NCBI GenBank assembly: GCA_009694025.1
Contig: SHVZ01000035.1
Span: 1-34,076 of the forward strand
Direction of reading: 5' to 3'
DNA length: 34,076 nucleotides
DNA from: Alphaproteobacteria bacterium
GTDB taxonomy: Bacteria; Pseudomonadota; Alphaproteobacteria; SHVZ01
Shown here: positions 7,720 through 16,009 of the stretch, piece after piece
Layout of the letters: every line of letters begins with the position of its first letter
Numbering within the stretch: the first letter of the stretch is position 1
Program-made: the position numbers and the translations under genes
Notes under the pieces: generated by a model
What the model was told of the DNA's origin: nothing
Database searches by the model: none
What the model saw: only the letters and a program-made list of their open reading frames with translations

Positions 7720-9219
7720 CTACGCCGTTTGATCGGCCGCCGGAACGACCCGGTCCTTCTGTAGACGAACCGTGACCCGGCACCCTCGGCCGGGCGCGCT
7801 GACGATCGAGAGGTTACCGCCATGCATCTCGACCGTCAGGCGAGCCAGATGCAAGCCGAGGCCGGTCCCATTTTGGCGGCGGGAAAGGGAATTGTCGAAC
7901 TGGCCGAAGGTCGACAACGCGGTCGGAATGTCCTCCTCCCGCATGCCGATGCCGGTATCGCTGACGACGAACTCGATCCCGCCATCGGGGCAAAGGGCGG
8001 CCGCCAGCTCGATGCGTCCGCCCTTCGGCGTGAACTTGACGCCGTTGCCGAGGAGATTGATCAGCATCTGCTTGATCCGCGTGCGGTCGATCGTCAGCCT
8101 CACCGGAGTTCCGATCTGCAGCGAATCCAGCGTCACGCCGGACGAGTCGCACAAAGGCTGGATGACGCTCAGGCAGTCACCCATCAGTTCCCCGACGTCG
8201 ACGACCTCTTCATGCAGCGTTTCGTTGCCGCTTTCGATCTTGGCGATGTCCAGAACGCTGTCGATGATGGCCAGCAGATGTCGGCCACTCATGCGGATGT
8301 CACGCGCGTACCCGTCGTAGCGGCGATGGCCCAGGGGGCCGAACATCCGATGCTCCATCATCTCGGCGAATCCGATGATCGCGTTGAGCGGGGTCCGAAG
8401 CTCATGGCTCGTGATCCAGACGAATCGGGACTTGGCCTCGTTCGCCGCCTCGGCCCGGAGTTTTTCGTGGACCAGCTCGACGGTCCGCTCATGCACCCGC
8501 TGTTCGAGCCTCTCGTTGTTCCGGGTGAGCAGAACCTCCGATGCCTGCAACATGGCGTTGGTGTACCTCAGTGTCGTTTCGCGCTCGTCCTCGCGCCGGA
8601 TCATCTCGTCGAAGGCCCGGGTGATCGCGCCAATCTCGTCCTTGCCGTGAATCCCGATCGGAAGTCTTTCGCCGGTCGTCGTGGAATGACGAATGGCGGT
8701 CTGCAAGAGGTGGAGCGGACGGCCGACGATGAAGCGAAATCCGACAAAGGCGGCCAGGACCGCGCTGAGGAAGGCGAAGGCCACGACCGAGAGGCCGAGC
8801 GACATCTTGAGTTGCTGGAACTCGCGCAATTCGGCGTCGGAGAAGCGGATCCGAAGCGTGCTGTCGGCGGGTCTGCGGACCACCAGGACGATTTCCTCGA
8901 CGGTCCCGCCGTCAAGGCATCCTTGCGCCGGCGGCACGGCCGCCAGGAGAGTGCCATCCCCGGCGCGGAATTCGGCGCAGACAAAGGCGCGGTCGACCGC
9001 CAGCGGCGCCAGCAGATCCTGGGCTAGCAGCTGGTTGCCGTGCGAATCGTGGCGGGCCAGCGCCATCGCCGCCCGCCCTGCCTGGTTGCCGATGCGCGTG
9101 GCCAGAACCTCCCGGTCCATGCGGATCTGGAGGTCGATCAGGTAGCCGATGCTGGGAATCGCCAGGCCCAGAAAGACCGGCATCAGGATCAGCAGGAATC
9201 TGGCCAGCAGACCGCGCAT
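7720..9219 (-). CDS. Membrane sensor histidine kinase (HAMP-HisKA-HATPase)
   Basis: A 499-residue kinase. TM1 spans about residues 5-28, a periplasmic or extracytoplasmic sensor of about 110 residues follows, and TM2 spans about 139-163. A HAMP region (about 165-215, with GRPLHLLQTAI and DEIGAITRAFDEM) leads into a coiled coil. The H box SH272ELRTPLNAIIGF carries the phospho-accepting histidine. The ATPase domain has an N box (INLLGNGVKFTPKGG), G1 (DTGIGM) and G2 (GTGLGLHLAR). There is no receiver domain and no response regulator nearby, so the partner is unknown. It lies 57 bases downstream of the secreted protein gene on the same strand and is probably transcribed with it from the region containing the CtrA-type box. 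The sensor domain is not one I recognise. Confidence 0.93.
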   Translation of the reverse strand: MRGLLARFLLILMPVFLGLAIPSIGYLIDLQIRMDREVLATRIGNQAGRAAMALARHDSHGNQLLAQDLLAPLAVDRAFVCAEFRAGDGTLLAAVPPAQGCLDGGTVEEIVLVVRRPADSTLRIRFSDAELREFQQLKMSLGLSVVAFAFLSAVLAAFVGFRFIVGRPLHLLQTAIRHSTTTGERLPIGIHGKDEIGAITRAFDEMIRREDERETTLRYTNAMLQASEVLLTRNNERLEQRVHERTVELVHEKLRAEAANEAKSRFVWITSHELRTPLNAIIGFAEMMEHRMFGPLGHRRYDGYARDIRMSGRHLLAIIDSVLDIAKIESGNETLHEEVVDVGELMGDCLSVIQPLCDSSGVTLDSLQIGTPVRLTIDRTRIKQMLINLLGNGVKFTPKGGRIELAAALCPDGGIEFVVSDTGIGMREEDIPTALSTFGQFDNSLSRRQNGTGLGLHLARLTVEMHGGNLSIVSAPGRGCRVTVRLQKDRVVPAADQTA

Positions 9220-9276
9220 CGGTCAGCACAGAGATTCCGGTGACAACGGAGGCGGCCGTGCCCGCTTCAGAGCCGC

Positions 9277-9681
9277 TCAGTCCGCCTGGCGGACCTTGCC
9301 GGCGCTCATGAGACCATCCAGGAAGGCCCGATCGGCGACGGCGACGTGGACGATCACGTAGGAGCGGCCCTTTCGGGCCATGTAGAAATCGATGTTGACG
9401 TCCTTGCCCTTGTCGTCGCGGAAGTCCGCGCACAGGACATAGTATCGCCCCATGGTCAGGATCATCGAGTGTGCCTTCACCGGATGCACGAAGCGAATTT
9501 CGCCGTCTTTCCGATCGAGATACAGATAGACGCCGTCGACCGTCTGTTCGTCGATGTGCACCTGCATGGCCGCCTGCAAGGCGGCCTTCTCGCTCACGCT
9601 GAGACTCCAGGCCGGCGCCGCCATCGATCCGAGGAGCGGAAGGAAGGCGAGGAACATGAGAAAACGTCGAAATTGTCGCAT
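9277..9681 (-). CDS. Secreted small protein of unknown function
   Basis: The 134-residue product starts with a signal peptide: basic MRQFRRF, then a hydrophobic core to about residue 24, with a likely cleavage around 24-27. The mature part of about 105 residues is mixed alpha/beta in appearance, with patterns such as VHIDEQTVDGVYLYLDRK, VKAHSMILTMGRYYVLCADF and VNIDFYMARKGRSYVIVHV. I do not recognise a named domain. As the first gene before a membrane histidine kinase, it may be an exported accessory or ligand-binding partner of the kinase's extracytoplasmic sensor (inference from position). The ATG (9679-9681) lies 47 bases downstream of the CtrA-type box. Confidence 0.85.
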   Translation of the reverse strand: MRQFRRFLMFLAFLPLLGSMAAPAWSLSVSEKAALQAAMQVHIDEQTVDGVYLYLDRKDGEIRFVHPVKAHSMILTMGRYYVLCADFRDDKGKDVNIDFYMARKGRSYVIVHVAVADRAFLDGLMSAGKVRQAD

Positions 9682-9728
9682 TGGAGGTCCCCATCAGGAT
9701 ACGAAAGCTGGCACCTTCGCATATGTAG

Positions 9729-9745
9729 GTTAATATTCCGTTAAC
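9729..9745 (-). promoter_or_regulatory. Perfect full CtrA-type binding site
   Basis: The sequence GTTAA-N7-TTAAC fits the CtrA consensus TTAA-N7-TTAAC on both strands: TTAACGGAATATTAAC on the minus strand and TTAATATTCCGTTAAC on the plus strand. It lies 47 bases upstream of the secreted protein gene that precedes the histidine kinase. No plus-strand gene starts nearby, so the target is the minus-strand pair. CtrA regulates cell-cycle, motility and envelope genes in alphaproteobacteria (established). Occupancy here is inferred. Confidence 0.55.
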
Positions 9746-9829
9746 GCGCATCGATGAAACCGGCCGCAGGCTGACGCTCCCAGACGAACCGCAGGAGGCC
9801 GCGCCGGCGCCGGTCCGAGGGACGCACGG

Positions 9830-10786
9830 CTAGACTTTGACCGGCGTCAGCAGCGGCTTTCCCGCCAGGAAGGCCTGGACGTTGGCGATCATCAGGTCGC
9901 CCATGGCGCCGCGGGTCTCGTGGCTGGCCGAGGCCTGGTGGGGTTGCAGGACGACGTTGTCGAGCATGTCGACCAGGGCCGTCGGCACGCATGGCTCGGC
10001 CTCGAACACGTCGAGGCCGGCGGCGGCGATCTGGCCCGACGCGAGGGCGGCGACCAGCGCAGGCTGATCGACGACGGAGCCGCGGGCGACGTTGATGAAG
10101 ATGCCCGTCGGCCCCAGCGCCTCCAGCGCCTTCGCATTCACCAGATGCTTGGTGCCCGGACCGCCGGGCGTCACCGCCATCAGAATGTCGACATCCTTAG
10201 CCAGCGACACCGGGTCGGCATAGTAGCGATAGGGCACGTCCTGCTTCGACCGTCCGTGATAGGCGATGGCGAGGTTGAACGCGGACGCCCGCTTGGCGAT
10301 CGCCTTGCCGATACGGCCGAGGCCGATGATGCCGAGGGTCTTGCCGCCGGTCAGCGACCACGTCATCTCCATGTTGCCCCGCTTCACCCATTCGCCCGAG
10401 CGGACATAGCGGTCGCCCTTGACGATCTGGCGGACGGTCGAGAGCAGGAGAGCCATGGCGAAGTCCGCCACCTCTTCGGTCAGCACGTCCGGCGTGTTGG
10501 TGACGGCGATGCCGCGTCGAGCGAGCTCCGCCACGTTCACCCCGTCGACGCCGACGCCGAAGCAGGCGACCAGCTTCAGGTTCGGCAGCGCGTCCAGAAT
10601 CTCCGGCGCGATCGGATCGTGACCGCTGGTGAAGGCGCAGCGGATCTCCGGCCCGATCGTCCTGGCCAACGCCAGCTTGTCGGTCGCCAGCCACAGCTTG
10701 TGCGCGGTGAACAGCTCGTCGATCTTCGCCATCGTCCCAGCGTAGGAGACCGGGCCGTTCTGCAGGACGGGGGGCTTGGAAGGCAT
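9830..10786 (-). CDS. D-isomer-specific 2-hydroxyacid dehydrogenase (hydroxypyruvate/glyoxylate reductase-like)
   Basis: 318-residue NAD(P)-dependent dehydrogenase. The substrate domain halves flank a Rossmann fold with LGIIGLGRIGKAIAKRASAF (GxGxxG at 155-160). The catalytic set is R235 in NVARGSVVD, the acidic DVFEAEP region at about 260-265, and H283 in LQPHQASAS. The pattern FGVGVDGVN and NTPDVLTEEVADFAM is typical of the glyoxylate/hydroxypyruvate reductase branch, which reduces 2-keto acids to D-2-hydroxyacids or the reverse. It starts 16 bases after the stop of the UxaA-family gene on the same strand, so the pair forms an operon. It probably handles a hydroxy or keto acid produced in the same sugar-acid route. 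The exact substrate is not determinable from sequence. Confidence 0.9.
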   Translation of the reverse strand: MPSKPPVLQNGPVSYAGTMAKIDELFTAHKLWLATDKLALARTIGPEIRCAFTSGHDPIAPEILDALPNLKLVACFGVGVDGVNVAELARRGIAVTNTPDVLTEEVADFAMALLLSTVRQIVKGDRYVRSGEWVKRGNMEMTWSLTGGKTLGIIGLGRIGKAIAKRASAFNLAIAYHGRSKQDVPYRYYADPVSLAKDVDILMAVTPGGPGTKHLVNAKALEALGPTGIFINVARGSVVDQPALVAALASGQIAAAGLDVFEAEPCVPTALVDMLDNVVLQPHQASASHETRGAMGDLMIANVQAFLAGKPLLTPVKV

Positions 10787-10802
10787 CGCTCGGGGCCGTT
10801 CC

Positions 10803-12326
10803 TCACATCACCGCGCCGATCGACCACGGCTGGAACTCGTCCTCGCCGAAGCCCATCTCCTCGCTCTTGGTCTTCTTGCCCGACGCCGTGTCCAGAATCA
10901 GCCGGAAGATGCGCTCGCCGCAAGCCTCGACCGTCTCCGCACCCTCGATGATGGTGCCGCAATTGATGTCCATGTCGTCGGGCATGCGTTTGTAGAGCAT
11001 CGAGTTGGTGGCGAGCTTGATCGAGGGCGCCGGCTTGCAGCCGAAGACCGAGCCCCGCCCCGTGGTGAAGCAGATCATGTTGGCGCCGGAGGCCACCTGG
11101 CCGGTCGCCGACACCGGGTCGTATCCGGGCGAGTCCATGAAGTTGAAGCCGTGGACAGTGAGCGGTGCCGCGTACTGGAGGACGCCGACGAGATTGGTGG
11201 TGCCGCCCTTGGTCGCGGCGCCGAGGGCCTTCTCGAGGATGGTGGTGAGCCCGCCCGCCTTGTTGCCGGGCGAGGGGTTGTTGTCCATCGAGCCCTTGTT
11301 CTTCGCCGTGTAGTCCTCCCACCAACGCATCAGGTCGACCAGCTTCTGGCCGACCTCGCGGCTGGAGGCCCGGCGCACCAGCACGTGCTCGGCGCCATAG
11401 GTCTCCGGCGTCTCCGACAGAATGACCGACCCGCCGTGCTTCACCAGCAGGTCCGAAGCGGCGCCAAGCGCCGGATTGGCGGAGATGCCGGAATAACCGT
11501 CGGAGCCGCCGCATTGGAGCCCGATCGTGATGTGGCTCGCCGGCACGGTCTCGCGCTTCACGTCGTTGACGACCGGCAGCATCTCGCGGATCGCCGCCAG
11601 CGCCTTGTTCATCGTCGCGACCGACCCGCCCGACTCCTGGATCGTCATGGTGTGCAGGAACGGCCCGGCTTCGAGCTTGTGGGCGCGCATGAGGCCGCCG
11701 ATCTGGTTCGCCTCGCAGCCCAGCCCCATGATCAGGATGCCGCCGAAATTGGCGTGCAGCGCGTATCCGGCGAGCGTTCGCCGGAGCACGTCCATGCCGT
11801 CGCCCTCGGCCGCCATGCCGCAGCCGAGGCCGTGGGTCAGCGCGACCACGCCGTCGACGTTGGGGAAGTCCTCCAGCAGCGCCTCGGCCTTCCGGGCGGT
11901 CATCTTGGCGACATGGGCCGAGCAGTTCACCGAGGTCAGGATGCCGATGTAGTTGCGGGTTCCGACCCGGCCGTCCTTGCGCTTGATGCCTTCGAAGGTC
12001 GCCTGGGCCGCGCCTGTCGCATAGGGGGTCGGCTTCGCCTCGACGCAGAACTCGTACTGCCGCTCGAACATCTGGAAGGCGCAGTTGTGGGTGTGCACGT
12101 GGTCGCCGGCGCCGATCGGCCGGCTGGCGAAGCCGATGATCTGGCCGTAGCGGCGGACGGGCTCGCCTTCGCCGACCGCCTTGGTCGCGATCTTGTGCCC
12201 GGCCGGGATATGCCCTTTGGCGCTCACGCCCTCGCCCGGGATCTGGGTCCCCGGCAGGATGTCGGCGCGGGCGACGACGACGGGATCGGCGGCGTTGAGC
12301 CGGATCGTCAGGGTCGGCTGGGTCAT
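10803..12326 (-). CDS. UxaA/GarD-family sugar-acid dehydratase (altronate dehydratase family)
   Basis: 507-residue iron-dependent dehydratase of the altronate/galactarate family. An N-terminal SAF domain (about residues 1-95) is fused to the large catalytic part. Diagnostic blocks are GTRNYIGILTSVNCSAHVA, THGLGCGM, IMGLGCEANQ, LQCGGSDGYSGISANPALG, ILSETPETYGAEHVL, NPSPGNKAGGLTTILEKALG, FTTGRGSVFGCKPAPSIKLA and DINCGTIIEG. Members remove water from aldonic or aldaric acids to give 2-keto-3-deoxy acids. Full length and all core motifs suggest an active enzyme. It heads a minus-strand pair with a 2-hydroxyacid dehydrogenase and is divergent from a BDH2-like SDR, consistent with a short sugar-acid degradation cassette. 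The stereochemistry of the substrate cannot be read from sequence, so I leave the symbol blank. Confidence 0.9.
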   Translation of the reverse strand: MTQPTLTIRLNAADPVVVARADILPGTQIPGEGVSAKGHIPAGHKIATKAVGEGEPVRRYGQIIGFASRPIGAGDHVHTHNCAFQMFERQYEFCVEAKPTPYATGAAQATFEGIKRKDGRVGTRNYIGILTSVNCSAHVAKMTARKAEALLEDFPNVDGVVALTHGLGCGMAAEGDGMDVLRRTLAGYALHANFGGILIMGLGCEANQIGGLMRAHKLEAGPFLHTMTIQESGGSVATMNKALAAIREMLPVVNDVKRETVPASHITIGLQCGGSDGYSGISANPALGAASDLLVKHGGSVILSETPETYGAEHVLVRRASSREVGQKLVDLMRWWEDYTAKNKGSMDNNPSPGNKAGGLTTILEKALGAATKGGTTNLVGVLQYAAPLTVHGFNFMDSPGYDPVSATGQVASGANMICFTTGRGSVFGCKPAPSIKLATNSMLYKRMPDDMDINCGTIIEGAETVEACGERIFRLILDTASGKKTKSEEMGFGEDEFQPWSIGAVM

Positions 12327-12417
12327 TTTCGTCCTCGGTCGGGAAGGCCTTGGCGGCCAGGCGGGCGCTCCCTAGTGTAGCGGCCCATCGGCGACCTTTC
12401 CAATCGGAGACGCGATC

Positions 12418-13158
12418 ATGAGCGGCCGCCTTCAGGGCAAGATCTGTGTCGTCACCGCCGCCGGCCAGGGCATGGGCCGGGCGTCGGTCGAGGCGTTCCA
12501 GCGGGAAGGGGCGACCGTGCACGCCTCCGACGTCGACGAAGCGAAGCTCGCCGGCCTGGCGAAGCTCGAGGGTGTCTCTTGCAAACGCCTCGATGTCACC
12601 GATCCCCCGGCGATCGAGGCCTATGCAAAATCCGTCGGCGCCCCCGACGTCCTCTTCAACGTCGCCGGCATGGTGCACAACGGAACGATCCTGGAGGCGA
12701 CGGAGAAGGACTTCGACCAGGCGATGACGCTCAACCTCCGCTCCATGGTCAGGATGATCCGCGCCTTCCTGCCGGCGATGCTGGCGAAGGGCGGCGGCAC
12801 GATCATCAACATGGCCTCGGTCGCCTCCTCGGTGAAAGGCGTGCCCAACCGCTTCGTCTACGGCACCTCGAAAGCCGCGGTCATCGGCCTCACCAAGTCG
12901 GTCGCCGCCGACTTCGTCGGCAAGGGCATCCGCTGCACCGCCATCTGCCCGGGGACGATCCAGACCCCGTCGCTGGACGAGCGCATCAACGCCAATGCCG
13001 ACGCCGTCACCGCCAGGAAGGCCTTCATCGCCCGCCAGCCGATGGGGCGGCTCGGCACGGCCGAGGAGATCGCGGCGCTTGCCGTCTACCTCGCGTCCGA
13101 CGAGGCCGCCTTCGCCACCGGCCAGGCGTTCGTCGTCGATGGCGGACTCGTGATGTAG
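12418..13158 (+). CDS. SDR-family oxidoreductase, BDH2/2-keto-3-deoxy-sugar-acid dehydrogenase-like
   Basis: Classical SDR of 246 aa. VVTAAGQGMGRASVEAF is the cofactor loop and LFNVAGMVHNG the NNAG-type motif. MASVASSVKGVPNRFVYGTSK carries the catalytic serine region, Y148 and K152. The C-terminus ends ATGQAFVVDGGLVM. It closely resembles BDH2/DHRS6-type SDRs, including the NR-x-VY arginine and PSLDERI and RQPMGRL blocks. In bacteria this subgroup includes 2-keto-3-deoxy-L-fuconate dehydrogenases. Beside a UxaA-family dehydratase, a role in oxidising a 2-keto-3-deoxy sugar acid is attractive but inferred. The ATG follows CGGAGA, and 91 bases separate it from the divergent gene. Confidence 0.9.
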   Translation: MSGRLQGKICVVTAAGQGMGRASVEAFQREGATVHASDVDEAKLAGLAKLEGVSCKRLDVTDPPAIEAYAKSVGAPDVLFNVAGMVHNGTILEATEKDFDQAMTLNLRSMVRMIRAFLPAMLAKGGGTIINMASVASSVKGVPNRFVYGTSKAAVIGLTKSVAADFVGKGIRCTAICPGTIQTPSLDERINANADAVTARKAFIARQPMGRLGTAEEIAALAVYLASDEAAFATGQAFVVDGGLVM

Positions 13159-13282
13159 GAGGCTTGGCCGGCGCGCGGCAGGCGATCTCTCCGATGTTTC
13201 CGCCGGAGCCCCGGGATCGCGACAAGCAACGCCGGTTCCTGGTAGGATTGAGATGAGGAATCGCCGCTGCTCCGGAGCCTTT

Positions 13283-13834
13283 ATGCGTCGTGCCGCCGTC
13301 CTCCTGGTCCTGACCGCTCTCGGTGGTTGCGCCGACGGGCTCCGGACGATGACCTACGAGTACCCGCAGACGGTGAACAGCGCCCGGGTCAATCTGCACG
13401 ACGCGGCGGTGAAGGGGCCGATGCTGCTGGAGGTACGCGACAACCCCTTTGGCGGCGACGTCGCCCGCCCGCTGGCCGAGGCGGCGAGCGAGACCAGCGT
13501 CGGCTTCAAGGTCCGCTTCGTCACCGAGCGGTCCCAGGCGGCCAACGCCGACACGCGGCTCGTCGTCCAGTTCTCCCCGGCCTCGGGCGTCAGCTCGGCC
13601 GAGGTCTGCGATCCCTCGCGCGCCGTCGCCAAGGCGCCGGACCCGGTCCAGCTCTCGGCGCTGGTCGCCTTCTGCGCCGGGGCCCGGCCGATCATCTCCA
13701 TGACCGCCGTCGGCGCCCGGCCGGAACGGCCGGACGCGCCGGTGATCCGGAACCTCGCCGAGCAGGCGATGATCCGCATGTTCTCGTCGAGCACCTCGCT
13801 GCACGAGAGCCCGGGCGACTATTGGCCCGACTAG
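13283..13834 (+). CDS. Putative outer-membrane or periplasmic lipoprotein of unknown function
   Basis: The 183-residue protein starts MRRAAVLLVLTALGGCADG, a short type II signal peptide with lipobox LGGC, so the mature lipoprotein would begin at Cys16. I chose the ATG at 13283 because GGAG sits 8 bases upstream and the signal peptide has normal length. An in-frame ATG at 13253 would add ten residues. The mature part contains RVNLHDAAVKGPMLLEVRDN, GFKVRFVTERSQAANADTRL and an ending SSTSLHESPGDYWPD. Two cysteines (in AEVCDPS and VAFCAGA) could form a disulfide. I do not recognise a domain. It lies just upstream of the AsmA-family gene and may share its transcript. Confidence 0.85.
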   Translation: MRRAAVLLVLTALGGCADGLRTMTYEYPQTVNSARVNLHDAAVKGPMLLEVRDNPFGGDVARPLAEAASETSVGFKVRFVTERSQAANADTRLVVQFSPASGVSSAEVCDPSRAVAKAPDPVQLSALVAFCAGARPIISMTAVGARPERPDAPVIRNLAEQAMIRMFSSSTSLHESPGDYWPD

Positions 13835-13901
13835 AGACCAGCAACCCCGCGGCTCGGGCGGCGCTGGCCGCCGCCGGGCTCAAGCGTCCCAGGAGACATT
13901 C

Positions 13902-15938
13902 ATAAAAAAACTCCTCATCGCCGCTGTCGCGTTGGTCGTCGCCGTGCTCGGCATCGCGATCGCCGCCCCCTTCTTCATCCCGGTGTCGGTCTACAAGGAC
14001 CAGATCGAGACCCGCGCCAAGGCCGCGACCGGACGCGCGCTCGCGATCAAGGGCGATATGCGGCTCTCGCTGTTCCCGGCGATCGCGATCGAGGCCACCG
14101 ACGTGAGCTTCGCCAACGCCGAAGGCGCGTCCACGCCCGATATGGCGCGGCTGAAGAGCCTGAAGGTGGCGGTCAAGCTGATGCCGCTGCTCAGAGGTGC
14201 GCTCGAGATCGACAGCTTCGTGCTGGAAGAGCCGGTGATCGTGCTGGAGATCGACAGGCAGGGCCGCGGTAATTGGCTCGTGGGCAGCGGAGGGGCGGCG
14301 CCAGCCGCGCCGGCTCAGGCCTCTGCCGGCGCCTCGACCGGCGCTCCCGGCGAGATCCGGCTCGGCGAGATCAAGCTCAGGGACGGCCGCCTTACCTACA
14401 TCGACGCCCGCACCGGCGAGAGGGAGGAGCTGACGGCGATCAACGCCACCGTCGGCCTGCCCGACCTCGACAGCCCGATGAGGTTCGACGGCGGCGCCAC
14501 GTGGCGCGGCAAGGCGATGACGGTGAAGCTCGAGGTCGACAAGCCGCGCGCGCTCCTGGCCGGCCAAGCGGCCGACGTCTCGCTCCTCCTCGGCGGCGAT
14601 CCGATGAAACTCGGATTCAAGGGCCAGGTCGCGACCTCAGGCCAAGGCCGGATGCAGGGCGACGTCGATCTCGCGATCCCCTCGGTCAAGGATCTCGCGG
14701 CCTGGGTCGGCAAGCCGATCGACGCGCGCCCGAACACCATGGGGGCGCTCGCCATCTCCGGGAAGCTCGACCGGCAAGGGTCGAAGACCTCCTTCGCCGG
14801 CGCCAGGGTCTCGCTCGACCAGCTGAAGGGCGCCGGCGACATCTCCGTCGACACCGCCGGACCGAAGCCGCGCCTGCAGGCGAAGCTCGCGGTCGAGAAG
14901 CTCGACATCAACCCCTACCTGCCGCCGGAAGCGCCGGCGCAGCGGAGCGGGAGCGGGAGCGGCACGCCGGCGGCCCAGGGTCCGCAGGGCTGGAGCGAGC
15001 AGCCGATCGACCTCTCCGGCCTCCGCGCCGCCGACGCCGACCTCGACTTGACCGTTGGCGGTCTCGTCGTCCGCAAGATCGAGATCGGCAAGGGCGTCAT
15101 CAAGGCCCAGCTCAAGGACGGCAAGCTCGCCCTCGATCTCTCGGAGCTGGCGCTCTATCAGGGCTCGGGTCAGGCCAAGGTCACGCTCGACGGCTCGGGG
15201 CAAGTCCCGGCGCTCGACCTGCGCCTCTCGCTCGCCGGCGTCCAGGCCGAGCCGATCTTGAAGGCCGCCGCCGACTTCGAGCGCCTCTCCGGCGCCTTCG
15301 CGACCGAGGGGCAGATCGCCACCCGCGGCCGCTCGCAGAAGGAAATGGTCTCGGCGCTTGGCGGCCAGGGTAAGTTCGCCTTCACCGACGGCGCCATCAA
15401 GGGCATCAATCTCGCCGCCATGCTGCGTAACATCACCAGCGCCTTCACCGATCCGATGGCGCGCGAGACCCAGAAGACCGACTTCTCCGAGCTCGGCGGC
15501 ACCTACGCCATAGCCCAGGGCGTCCTTCGCAATACCGATCTCGCGATGAAGTCGCCGCTGCTCCGCATCGAGGGCAAGGGCACGGTCGATCTGCCGAAGA
15601 AGACCGTCGACTACCGAGTCGAGCCGAAGGCGGTGATGACCACCGAGGGGCAAGGCGGGCAAATGCAGGCCGCCGGCCTGATGGTGCCGGTCGACGTCAA
15701 AGGGCCGTGGAGCGACCTCAGCTACCGCCCCGACCTGGCGGCGCTGATCCAGGTCGATCCGTCGAAGGTGCTTGATGCGCTCAAGGGTGCGATCACGTCG
15801 ATACCCGGCCTGCTGTCGCCGGGGGCCGCGAGCCAGCCGACGACACCGCCCGCCGGCCAGGCTCCGCAACCGCCGGCCCAGCAAGCCCCGGCTCAGCAGA
15901 ATCCTCTGGGGACGCTCCGGAACCTGTTCAGCCGCTGA
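13902..15938 (+). CDS. AsmA-family envelope protein, apparent ATA start
   Basis: A protein of about 678 aa with an N-terminal membrane anchor, then the AsmA N-terminal domain (FFIPVSVYKDQIETRAKAAT, GDMRLSLFPAIAIEATDVSF) and a large repetitive beta region typical of AsmA/TamB-like lipid-transfer proteins. The C-terminal AsmA_2-like part (FAFTDGAIKGINLAAMLRNI, about residues 490-510) is followed by a Q/P/A-rich tail. The family helps move phospholipid between inner and outer membranes. The natural start M-KKLLIAAVALVVAVLGIAI would be encoded from 13902, but that codon is ATA, 5 bases after AGGAGA. The first canonical start in frame is TTG 13932, which would remove the basic N-terminus and lies far from the Shine-Dalgarno sequence. 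Confidence 0.9.
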   Translation: MKKLLIAAVALVVAVLGIAIAAPFFIPVSVYKDQIETRAKAATGRALAIKGDMRLSLFPAIAIEATDVSFANAEGASTPDMARLKSLKVAVKLMPLLRGALEIDSFVLEEPVIVLEIDRQGRGNWLVGSGGAAPAAPAQASAGASTGAPGEIRLGEIKLRDGRLTYIDARTGEREELTAINATVGLPDLDSPMRFDGGATWRGKAMTVKLEVDKPRALLAGQAADVSLLLGGDPMKLGFKGQVATSGQGRMQGDVDLAIPSVKDLAAWVGKPIDARPNTMGALAISGKLDRQGSKTSFAGARVSLDQLKGAGDISVDTAGPKPRLQAKLAVEKLDINPYLPPEAPAQRSGSGSGTPAAQGPQGWSEQPIDLSGLRAADADLDLTVGGLVVRKIEIGKGVIKAQLKDGKLALDLSELALYQGSGQAKVTLDGSGQVPALDLRLSLAGVQAEPILKAAADFERLSGAFATEGQIATRGRSQKEMVSALGGQGKFAFTDGAIKGINLAAMLRNITSAFTDPMARETQKTDFSELGGTYAIAQGVLRNTDLAMKSPLLRIEGKGTVDLPKKTVDYRVEPKAVMTTEGQGGQMQAAGLMVPVDVKGPWSDLSYRPDLAALIQVDPSKVLDALKGAITSIPGLLSPGAASQPTTPPAGQAPQPPAQQAPAQQNPLGTLRNLFSR

Positions 15939-16009
15939 CCGGCGCGAAGTTTCGCTCTCGTCCGGGGGCCCCGAGCGACTAGTCTGCAGCCCCTCCCGGG
16001 GAGCGGCTG

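Noticed and set aside
10576-12678. Long minus-strand frame of 700 codons
   Set aside because: It is in a different frame over the UxaA-family gene and its neighbours. The translation is low-complexity, rich in R, G and P, and shows no domain.
13932-15938. TTG 13932 as the AsmA start
   Set aside because: It removes the lysines of the membrane anchor and leaves the AGGAGA far upstream without a purpose.
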